A stretch of 64,000 bases of DNA, from NCBI GenBank assembly GCA_001839685.1, contig MLAK01000838.1, positions 1 through 64,000 of the forward strand, given 5' to 3'. Every line of letters begins with the position of its first letter. The stretch's first letter is position 1. Below are positions 56,625 through 64,000 of the stretch, piece after piece. The notes under the pieces are model-generated. The model was not told the DNA's origin, searched no databases, and saw only the letters and a list, made by a program, of their open reading frames with translations. Source of the DNA: Tritrichomonas foetus (taxonomy: Eukaryota > Parabasalia > Tritrichomonadida > Tritrichomonadidae). The translations under genes and the position numbers were made by a program.

Positions 56625-58079
56625 TCATTCTTGGCGATTACCAAATTGTCTCTTTCTGATCTCGTTTTCAATCATTGGCCCAATATCTTCCCAATCGTCA
56701 TCGCCTTTTATGATCTCACCAGGCTCGCATGTTCTGTCCTTACCCCACTCCACAAATTCTTCGAATATTGCTTTTCGTTCTTCTTCATCGTCAATATTTA
56801 AGAACTCTCTACTATGCGCGAGTAATCTTCTTGCTTCGTCATAAGATGTACAATTTACGAGTTGTGCATTTAATTTCAAAATATGTAAAAATGCATCTTT
56901 CTTTACCTTTTCTTCTGTACTGATAAAATCTTTTCTTAATAGATAATCTCGAACACAACATTCAAAAATATACCGAATTTCACCATCATTAAATTTATTC
57001 ATAGGAATTTCTTCATTCTTTGATTGATTATTTTCAGATTCGTTTGGATTTTGTTCATTATTGTTTAATTCATTATTGGGTATTGATGTAGAATCATTTA
57101 AAATATCCTTGAAATGTTCACAAAAAGTAGGAAAATCTAAATCATTTTCGTTTAATTGAATTTCTTCTGCTTTTTTATCTAAAAGTTCCATTTTTTCTTC
57201 TAAAACATCATAAAACAGATCAACTGCAGTACTCCCTGTTACATTTTTTCCCATTTCAATAAATTCAGGAAGTTTTGTTATTTCTTCTTCCAAAGCATTA
57301 AAAGTCATAAACATTATTGGAATTTCTGAATTATCAATAATACTTTTAATTGCTTTAATAAATTTAATTCTACGAATTGTTTCTTGTTTTGTTCGTTGTT
57401 CTCTCTCTTCATTAAAAGTTAAAACATATTCATCATGAACGGCTTTTTTCACATCCACGAAAACTTCAAAACGGTCATAATTTAATAAAATCCTCCAATC
57501 TGTATTATGCCTTAACTCATTAATCATATCAGTCCATTTTGTATGAATTGTAAATTTGCCAGCTTCAACCATTTCAAACATTTTTTCTTTTAGCCTTTCT
57601 TTTGCATGAACGACCATTTTCTTTTCGAGTTCAACACGCCTTTTTCTTTCTAGTGTCAGCCATTCATCAAAGAACCTCTCCCTTTGTGCTTCTGTTGCAT
57701 CGATTAATCTCGGATCTGTGTCGAAGCGGGCGGAGGCTTCGTTAATGGTGAAAATAGATGGGCTGTTATATTGAATTGGATTCAAATCTTTTTGTACTGA
57801 GCTACTCATCATTTTGAAAAAATTCTTTCGTCGAAATTCTGTTTCTTGCAATTTTTCAATTTTTGAGTCATATTCGGCGGGTCTTTTCCAAACGCTTTCT
57901 TTTGTTCGCGAATTGTAGTAAAATATATGGCCGTCTGCGTCTTTTGATTTTTTCCAAAAATAAGAATCGTTTCGTTCGGCGTTTTCTGGATTCGTCCAGG
58001 TTGATTCACCTGTTTTAGGGTTATAATAATAAAGTCTTCCATCGCTTGCTAGTTCTTCTTCATATTGATCTTTTGACAT
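56625..58079 (-). CDS. PRPF40: Pre-mRNA processing factor Prp40 (WW-FF protein)
   Basis: A 484-residue U1 snRNP-associated splicing factor. Two WW domains lie at about 6-34 (DGRLYYYNPKTGESTW) and 40-72 (YFWKKSKDADGHIFYYN, ending in VWKRP). WW1 lacks its first Trp. FF domains follow from about 115 (DATEAQRERFFDEWL) through 190-220 (KWTDMINELRHNTDWR) and later. An Asn/Glu-rich low-complexity linker sits around 345-365. Prp40 bridges branch-point and 5' splice-site factors. Its presence shows splicing machinery even though none of these genes has an evident intron. UPF1 follows upstream on the same strand with 193 bp between. Confidence 0.9.
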   Translation of the reverse strand: MSKDQYEEELASDGRLYYYNPKTGESTWTNPENAERNDSYFWKKSKDADGHIFYYNSRTKESVWKRPAEYDSKIEKLQETEFRRKNFFKMMSSSVQKDLNPIQYNSPSIFTINEASARFDTDPRLIDATEAQRERFFDEWLTLERKRRVELEKKMVVHAKERLKEKMFEMVEAGKFTIHTKWTDMINELRHNTDWRILLNYDRFEVFVDVKKAVHDEYVLTFNEEREQRTKQETIRRIKFIKAIKSIIDNSEIPIMFMTFNALEEEITKLPEFIEMGKNVTGSTAVDLFYDVLEEKMELLDKKAEEIQLNENDLDFPTFCEHFKDILNDSTSIPNNELNNNEQNPNESENNQSKNEEIPMNKFNDGEIRYIFECCVRDYLLRKDFISTEEKVKKDAFLHILKLNAQLVNCTSYDEARRLLAHSREFLNIDDEEERKAIFEEFVEWGKDRTCEPGEIIKGDDDWEDIGPMIENEIRKRQFGNRQE

Positions 58080-58272
58080 TTCTCATAAGAATTATGAAAA
58101 AAAAGTGCTGGTCAAATCATTAACAAAAAGGTTAATTATTATCCAATCATGCTAAAAGATAGACGAAAAAAAGAATGAATTAAAATCATTCATAAAAAAT
58201 ACAAAACAGGAAATGATTTAATCAAAATAAAGATTTTAGTCATAATAATAATAGATATATTTATATTAAACA
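58080..58272. other. Short intergenic spacer
   Basis: AT-rich spacer between two same-strand genes. No element recognised. Confidence 0.5.
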
Positions 58273-60633
58273 TTAGAAGAAACCATCTTCTTCTTCTTCT
58301 TCGAAATCAAAAACATTGTGATTTTGTGAATTACTGTATGTAATCACTGATGGCTGTAAATTATTGATTTGATTTCCTTCAACAAATGCACGATTATCTC
58401 TATAAAATTTGATCAACTCCATAATATCATCAGACTTAGAAAATGTATTTGCATTCATTATCATTATAAGCCCAAATTTAGCTCTTGTTATTGAAACGCA
58501 CAAACGTTTTCGTGAAGTAGAAAATCCAGTTACTTTTTTATTATTTGAACGAACAAAAGACATGATAATATAATCTTTTTCACGTCCCTGAAATCCATCA
58601 ACTGATTTGATTTCAAGATAATCAAATTCATGCTTTGGAATAGTCGTACAATAAATTGGTAAAGATTTTATTAAATAATCTTGTTGGGCAGCATAAGGAG
58701 TAATTATTCCAATTTGTGCAAGTTTCGCTGTATGTGACATATACAAAGAATTAATGGCTTGTGCAATACAACGTGCTTCTTCATCATTGTAAAGTGATTT
58801 CAGATCAGAAGCGAATTTTTCCTGACCTTGGACATTCCAAAGTATGATGGGCATTTCTTTATTGGGCCAGTTGAATCTTCCATTAGAATTAGTTCGACTT
58901 TGAATTGTTACACCATCCTTTAAAAGGCCGTTATAGAACATTTTTGAAGGCAATTTGCAAATAGCTGGATGCATTCTATATTGGATTTGTAAAATTGAAG
59001 GACGAAGACCATTTAATACTAATCTTTCAAGTAAAACGGTATCATATTTCCCAATAATCGAACTTTTTGATTTGATAATTGGACCTAATTGTTGATGATC
59101 ACCAACAAAAGCAATTAATTTGGGATTGTGGATACAACCGCATATTAAATCTGGATCTGTTAATTGTCCAGCTTCATCAAATAGAATTGCTTTAAAATTA
59201 CACTCAGAAAGTCTATGTGATGATACGAAACAAGTACTTAAAACAACATCAGCTTTACGAATAATATTCAATTCATCTATTTTAGCTTGCATTTTTTGCT
59301 GCTTACTCAAACTCTGGCCAGAATGAGAATTAGAGGATGTGTTGTACTGGCGTGATGAGTAAGGTTTCATAGCTTCACTCTCTTCATCTTGAAGATATTG
59401 AGAACTCATAACTCTACAAACATTAATTCCAAACGATGCAATTTTTGTCGTAGCAAAATCTACAGCAACATTTGTTGCAGCACATACTAGAATCGGTTTA
59501 ACATTCGCTTTAACTAGACTGTAAGCTAAAGAAACAAGTAATGTGGTTTTTCCAGTACCTGGTGGACCTTGGATCATAGAAAATCTTTGAGAAAGACATT
59601 TTTGGATTGCTTTTTTCTGGAATTTGTTTAATGATGGAAAACCTTGGAATTTGGGCTCTTTAAAAGGTATTGGTCTTTTGGTTTTATTCAATGGGTTAAA
59701 ATCACCATCAATGTTACCCAAAAAAACTCGTTGAAATAGAGAATCAATTTTTGTAGTGAAAAATTGAAGAGCCTTCATTCCTTCTCGAAAAGTGCGATCT
59801 TTACTTGGGATTTCAATAACAAGTCCTTTAACTTTTTGATAGAATTGTGAGTTTTTTTGGAATTGCACGGTAATTTTGGGTGGTTCACAATGAATAACTT
59901 GAGCTTTTTCACCTTTAACAGTGATATTGTGTTTAGTTGAAAATTTTACCGTATTATATTTTTTCAAATCTTTGTAGAAATCTGACCTGGCTGGACAAAT
60001 AAACGAACATGAGCATGGGTCATTCCAGTAGATTTGACTGATTCGATTTTGTGATTCAATTTTTTCGGCTTTTAAGAAATCATGGAGATGTTTAATATAC
60101 AATTGTGGATCATCATATTTTAGTTGAAATTGCGGTAATCCTTGATGAATTTTCTTTTCCGGTTTAATTCCAAAAGCTTGGTAATTCTTTTCTAAAACCG
60201 ATTTAATTTTACCATATGAAACTTGTGTATATTGTATTGGGAGTGGTTCCTTTATTATATTAGTGTTGATTTGTTCATCATCAACTAAATTTTGATATGA
60301 TTTTTGATCAATATTTAATTTTAGAAAACTGCTATCATGCAAACATTTTCCATTACAGATTATATAGAATTTATTCTGGTCATATGAAGAAACAAAGCCA
60401 AGTTGGAATATGTTTTTAGTATGGCATAAATAGCACTCAAATGAAATTTTTGAAAATTCGTTTTCTGGTGGTAATCCAAATTCAGTTTGTGATGTTTTCT
60501 TGAGAAAATTTACTAAATGACTTTCATTGCATGAACCTTTTCCATTACAAAAATAGAGGCCAGTTCTGTTGCATTTTCCAAGACATTCTATTCTGTTGCA
60601 TCCACAATATTCGCATTGTATTTCATTTTGCAT
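58273..60633 (-). CDS. UPF1: RNA helicase UPF1 (nonsense-mediated decay)
   Basis: A 786-residue SF1 helicase. The N-terminal CH zinc domain is complete: CEYCGCNRIEC, then CNRTGLYFCNGKGSC, SHLVNFL, ECYLCHTKN and IICNGKC line up with human UPF1. Helicase motifs follow: GPPGTGKT at 356-363, DEAG at 486-489, GDHQQLGPI, QYRMHP, and the C-lobe GFQGREKD and TRAKFGL. UPF1 detects premature termination and unwinds RNA. The protein is shorter than yeast UPF1 (971) because the C-terminal SQ-rich tail is missing and replaced by a short acidic FDFEEEEEDGFF end. SETX/IGHMBP2 are excluded by the CH domain. Confidence 0.96.
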   Translation of the reverse strand: MQNEIQCEYCGCNRIECLGKCNRTGLYFCNGKGSCNESHLVNFLKKTSQTEFGLPPENEFSKISFECYLCHTKNIFQLGFVSSYDQNKFYIICNGKCLHDSSFLKLNIDQKSYQNLVDDEQINTNIIKEPLPIQYTQVSYGKIKSVLEKNYQAFGIKPEKKIHQGLPQFQLKYDDPQLYIKHLHDFLKAEKIESQNRISQIYWNDPCSCSFICPARSDFYKDLKKYNTVKFSTKHNITVKGEKAQVIHCEPPKITVQFQKNSQFYQKVKGLVIEIPSKDRTFREGMKALQFFTTKIDSLFQRVFLGNIDGDFNPLNKTKRPIPFKEPKFQGFPSLNKFQKKAIQKCLSQRFSMIQGPPGTGKTTLLVSLAYSLVKANVKPILVCAATNVAVDFATTKIASFGINVCRVMSSQYLQDEESEAMKPYSSRQYNTSSNSHSGQSLSKQQKMQAKIDELNIIRKADVVLSTCFVSSHRLSECNFKAILFDEAGQLTDPDLICGCIHNPKLIAFVGDHQQLGPIIKSKSSIIGKYDTVLLERLVLNGLRPSILQIQYRMHPAICKLPSKMFYNGLLKDGVTIQSRTNSNGRFNWPNKEMPIILWNVQGQEKFASDLKSLYNDEEARCIAQAINSLYMSHTAKLAQIGIITPYAAQQDYLIKSLPIYCTTIPKHEFDYLEIKSVDGFQGREKDYIIMSFVRSNNKKVTGFSTSRKRLCVSITRAKFGLIMIMNANTFSKSDDIMELIKFYRDNRAFVEGNQINNLQPSVITYSNSQNHNVFDFEEEEEDGFF

Positions 60634-61288
60634 GAGTGAGGAATAAAATTATAATTCGATGTAGTAACCGCGAATAGTCATTCAAAAAATTGACTATTTG
60701 TCACTTTCTCGAAAATTTGAATGATTTTATTTTGATGTCATTATTTAAATTGATATTTTTCTATTATTATATAGCCGAACGCATAATATCAGAAAAAGTT
60801 AAAAACAAAATCCTCACTGTTTGATGAGTGAATGTCACTCTCATTAATTGGAATTCATAAAAATCAGCTCCACTTCATTAAATCCAAACACACATTTTCA
60901 TTTACAAAATCTTGCAAATTATTCCTTTATGACAAATCCAAACATGAATTTTGTCTTTTTCTTTGTAGAAAATATTTCCAATGTTTAGTTTTTCGAATTT
61001 TACAATGTAAAATTTACATTCATGATATACCTCTGCAATACTACCAAATTAAAATTCACCTAAATAATTGGCCAATAATTGACCAAAATTGAAACCCAAA
61101 ACAGAATCTGATCGAAATCGTAAAGACTTGAAATCGGAATGTAGAGGCATGATTCATGATAAAAAGCTTTTTCTAAACAATCACTTGTTACTTCATTAAT
61201 TCATTCATGAAATTCATCGATCATAAAAAATATTTTTAATAAAGAAAATAATCGATAGAAAGTCAGCTTAAATGAAAACTTTTTACAT
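60634..61288. other. Intergenic region, one doubtful small frame
   Basis: A plus-strand 86-codon ATG frame (60832-61092) reads as Cys/Phe/His/Lys-rich protein without recognisable features. I do not call it a gene. Confidence 0.4.
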
Positions 61289-61945
61289 TTATTTGTTGAT
61301 GACTTTGTTGACTGAAGCGCGTAACTTTTCAATCATTCCTTTTGGATCATCTGTTCTGAAGATTGCGCCAGCGACGATAACGTTTGCGCCTGCTTCTGCT
61401 GCAGTGTCTATTGTTTCCATGTTAATTCCTCCATCTACTTGGATGTCGAGCTGTGGGCATTTTTCGCGCAATGCCTTCACTTTTGGCATCATGTCGAACA
61501 TGAAGGACTGTCCTCCAAATCCTGGCTCGACTGTCATTACAAGAATCATATCGACTTTGTCTAAGAATGGAAAAACGACGTCAACTGGTGTTTTTGGCTT
61601 GATGGCGATTCCGCATCTCATTCCAGCGGCTTTGATTTTATCGAGGAGCGCTCCGCAGTCCTTCGTGGCTTCGTAGTGGAAAACAAACTGGTGGGCGCCG
61701 GCCTTGGCGAATGGCTCGACATATACTTCGGGATTTTCGACCATAAGGTGGCAATCGAGGAAGCCTGGGCAGGCCTTATGGAGGCTATCGACGATAGGAG
61801 CACCGAGAGTGAGGTTTGGAACAAAATGGCCATCCATGACATCGACGTGGCACCAGTCGGCTCCTAAATTAATGACTCTGTTGCATTCATCTCCGAGTGC
61901 GGCGAAATTGGCTGAAAGAATTGATGGACAGATTTTACACTGCAT
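61289..61945 (-). CDS. RPE: Ribulose-phosphate 3-epimerase
   Basis: A 218-residue TIM-barrel enzyme that interconverts ribulose-5-phosphate and xylulose-5-phosphate in the pentose phosphate pathway. Motifs are [14 protein letters not shown] (7-20; family normally PSILSAD), the metal-binding [12 protein letters not shown] (33-44), [20 protein letters not shown] and VDGGI with the catalytic Asp. The family length is about 220. The frame is open upstream but without ATG, and [12 protein letters not shown] is the typical start, so 61945 is used. Codon bias toward C- and G-ending codons suggests strong expression. An AACTTTTTC element lies about 105 bp upstream. Confidence 0.97.
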   Translation of the reverse strand: MQCKICPSILSANFAALGDECNRVINLGADWCHVDVMDGHFVPNLTLGAPIVDSLHKACPGFLDCHLMVENPEVYVEPFAKAGAHQFVFHYEATKDCGALLDKIKAAGMRCGIAIKPKTPVDVVFPFLDKVDMILVMTVEPGFGGQSFMFDMMPKVKALREKCPQLDIQVDGGINMETIDTAAEAGANVIVAGAIFRTDDPKGMIEKLRASVNKVINK

Positions 61946-62652
61946 TCTGGGTGGGTTTTGGAAAATATGTGATATGAAAAATGATATCAACGAATAATTG
62001 TACGGTTTTGTAAAGTCGAGAAAAAAATTGAATTCATTTCATGTTCAAAAAAGTGAACTTTTTCTTTCGAGAATGGTTTACATTTAAGAATTGGATTGTA
62101 TGTAATTGAAATCGCAATTCTCAAATCTAGTCGACCAGATTACATGTTATAAAATTATTCAGAAGTTTTGATCAGAATATCATGATATTATAAATAAATA
62201 CGAATTTGCAGGAGAAAAATTTAATACCAACAAAATATTAATTATAATTATATAATTTGAAAGTGACCTCCCAAAGCTTACTCATCATGTAATATGAAAA
62301 GTAAATCATATTTTCAGTAGATTTTGACCCCTATAACTACTTGATAAAAATATAGATATTGTAATTTCTCTCAATATGTTCTCAATTGAGAACACACGTC
62401 TTACTGGCATAATTGAATAAATTTCAAATCCTTTTAATACATATTGACTGAAAAAAATCGACAATTATTGTGATTGAATAATCAAAGCTTTATCATTTTA
62501 GATAATTATAAATGGAATCTAATATTTACGAATTCTCTCTACGATATGAGTAATTATTCTAAAAGAGAACCAGTTTCTTTGATGAATCGTTTTTACCCAC
62601 TTGATGGACCATATATCAACATAAAAAGTTGATATAAATATTGTTAGTGTTG
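61946..62652. other. Divergent intergenic region, nothing recognised
   Basis: AT-rich, 707 bp. AACTTTTTC near 62058 and AAAAAGTTGAT near 62626 flank it and face the two genes. An inverted ATGTTCTCAATTGAGAACA-type pair occurs near 62375-62395. Confidence 0.55.
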
Positions 62653-63684
62653 ATGGATGAATTCAGTGATCCACTAGACGATCAAATCATTATCTGCATA
62701 AATAAAATAGAATTTATATGCAAGAAATCAATCATCACTTCCATTTCCTCTCTAGTAAAAAAAAGACTTTTTATGGATTCACATGAAAAGATATTAAAAT
62801 TTGAAATAAACAATTCTGATCAATTTCATGATGAATTAGATGCAATTTTAAATGATAAATCCTTCTTGTTAAAAAACCATTCATTATGTAATTTTCTTGA
62901 TCAAATATCTCAATCTTTTGGAATTTCTAACTTTAAATTATTAATTTCAATTGAACATTCTGATGAAATCTTGATTAAAACTTTTCTTAAATACTCTAAA
63001 GAATTCCAACAAGTTGACAAATGTTATGAAATTTTGAATTCACTTACAAATCAAAACATAGAACAAAAAATTCTCGAAGCAAAACAATTTTTGGAATATT
63101 ATGATGATTTTTTTACATTTTCTCGAATGATTCTTACTTTTTGTTATTCCAGATCTTCGAATATTGATTTATATATAAACTTTGCGATGGAATTACCAAT
63201 TTCGCAGTTGTTTTGTAAAATTGCAATGAATGAATTCATTAACGCAACAAGATTGCACTATTCTGATAAAACAAACATTCAAGAAACTTGTGTGATTATT
63301 CACCGATTAATCATACGAAATGTTTATAAAGAAGCTTTTATAGTCAAGAAAGCTGCTATATTGCCTCCATTTTTTGCACATTTACTTTTCCCTAAAGATA
63401 TTGAAGCAATGAATGAAGATATGGATAAAACAATTACAATTAAAATAAAAAATATGTTAAATCATCATTATGATGAGCATATTTTTAATATGGATGAAGG
63501 TTACAATGAAAATAAAATAGCTGTTGTTATTAGAAAAGATAAAGTAAATGATTTAGAAAATCTTTTAGAATCATTTGATATTAATAGTCAAATTGAACAA
63601 TCTTATTATGAAAGATCAACAATAATTACAGTCAAACTTCCTTATTTTCACCTCGTTTGTCAGATTCGTATATGTCAAATCTGA
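62653..63684 (+). CDS. Trichomonad-type ankyrin-protein N-terminal region, no repeats
   Basis: A 343-residue protein, Asn/Ile/Lys/Phe-rich, helical. It begins with a BTB-like small region (DQIIICINKIEFICKKSI), continues through a helical BACK-like middle (residues 100-270), and ends in a segment like RKDKVNDLENLLESFDINS, which in trichomonad ankyrin proteins directly precedes the ankyrin repeats. Here the frame stops about 25 residues later without repeats. I infer a truncated member of that family. The ATG at 62653 is used because the earlier in-frame codon is TTG. An AAAAAGTTGAT element lies about 25 bases before the ATG. Confidence 0.6.
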   Translation: MDEFSDPLDDQIIICINKIEFICKKSIITSISSLVKKRLFMDSHEKILKFEINNSDQFHDELDAILNDKSFLLKNHSLCNFLDQISQSFGISNFKLLISIEHSDEILIKTFLKYSKEFQQVDKCYEILNSLTNQNIEQKILEAKQFLEYYDDFFTFSRMILTFCYSRSSNIDLYINFAMELPISQLFCKIAMNEFINATRLHYSDKTNIQETCVIIHRLIIRNVYKEAFIVKKAAILPPFFAHLLFPKDIEAMNEDMDKTITIKIKNMLNHHYDEHIFNMDEGYNENKIAVVIRKDKVNDLENLLESFDINSQIEQSYYERSTIITVKLPYFHLVCQIRICQI

Positions 63685-63749
63685 CATTATTAAAGGTCAA
63701 ATTTTGCCCATCATTGAAAATTTATGGTCATAAAAAATTTCTATCATAA

Positions 63750-64000
63750 ATGAGTTTTCTTAGTCGACTTTTCTCATTCACCGAATTAGTTCAACCAGAA
63801 AAAAATAATATCATACCATACTTTAACCCACAATGTCCATCCAAACCTCGACGAAAACGCATCAATAATTTTCGTAAATTATTATCAAACCCAACGAATG
63901 ATGTTGCTTGCCAAACTGTTGCATCACAATTTACTAAGGCTAATACGCGACAAGCCAAACTAATACTTCCAGAAGTAAGAAATATCACAGATAATTTTGA
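63750..64000 (+). CDS. 5' part of an unrecognised protein, runs off the window
   Basis: An ATG frame starting MSFLSRLFSFTELVQ stays open for 83 codons to the last base. The N-terminal 15 residues are amphipathic, then the sequence is basic (PSKPRRKRINNFRKLL) and of normal protein composition. No domain is recognisable from this piece. Confidence 0.6.
   Translation, partial: MSFLSRLFSFTELVQPEKNNIIPYFNPQCPSKPRRKRINNFRKLLSNPTNDVACQTVASQFTKANTRQAKLILPEVRNITDNF

Noticed and set aside
60832..61092. 86-codon ATG frame between UPF1 and RPE
   Set aside because: No recognisable motif and Phe/Ile/Lys/Cys composition; could be chance in AT-rich DNA. Transcript data would decide.

Overview
The window reads as nuclear DNA of a flagellated, intron-poor, AT-rich protist, most likely a parabasalid (trichomonad) close to Tritrichomonas. 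The support is: all recognisable genes are uninterrupted, including UPF1, HYDIN, Prp40 and LMBRD2 homologues; a BTB plus F5/8C (discoidin) protein, R2R3 Myb proteins and ankyrin-type gene fragments are present, all families expanded in trichomonads; a cysteine-containing beta-barrel candidate resembles hydrogenosomal Hmp35; axonemal genes are present; and many stop codons are followed by A, giving TAAA, the poly(A) signal described for Trichomonas vaginalis. The species call is inference.

Layout. 0-6 kb: a four-finger C2H2 protein, an acidic serine-rich protein, a head-to-head pair of coiled-coil proteins and an unrecognised 356-residue protein. 6.6-9.3 kb: exosome subunit RRP40 head-to-head with ribosomal protein eL15, then a probable hydrogenosomal outer-membrane beta-barrel. 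10-12.5 kb: an LMBR1-family membrane protein and one tRNA-Lys(CUU). 12.5-15.3 kb: gene-poor, with decayed coding sequence. 15.3-18.2 kb: a large, almost perfect inverted repeat in which each arm encodes the same R2R3 Myb protein, transcribed outward from a shared centre. 18.5-22.7 kb: a Ser/Thr kinase, then a gene-poor stretch with another decayed frame.

22.7-44 kb is rich in cytoskeletal genes: a 2,958-residue HYDIN homologue, an EF-hand-like protein, an MNS1/FAP127-like TPH-domain protein and a 979-residue coiled-coil protein, with a BTB-F5/8C protein and a tetraspan protein among them. 44-55 kb holds trafficking and regulatory genes: a Rab GTPase, SCAMP, a divergent PMT-family protein, TAF12, a UIM-UBX protein and a GT-A-like glycosyltransferase. 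55.8-62 kb holds a coiled-coil gene with an in-frame TGA, Prp40, UPF1 and ribulose-phosphate 3-epimerase. The last 1.4 kb has a trichomonad-type ankyrin-protein N-terminus without repeats and a gene running off the window.

The genes do not form one pathway. Themes are flagellum structure (HYDIN, MNS1, perhaps the EF-hand protein), RNA metabolism (RRP40, Prp40, UPF1), transcription (TAF12, Myb pair) and membrane traffic (Rab, SCAMP). Gaps between genes are AT-rich, with several short-unit minisatellites and a recurrent AACTTTTT/AAAAAGTT element near gene starts. The strongest oddities are the Myb palindrome, two genes broken by single stop codons and the PMT homologue lacking expected catalytic residues. 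I found no clear multi-gene system that is new.
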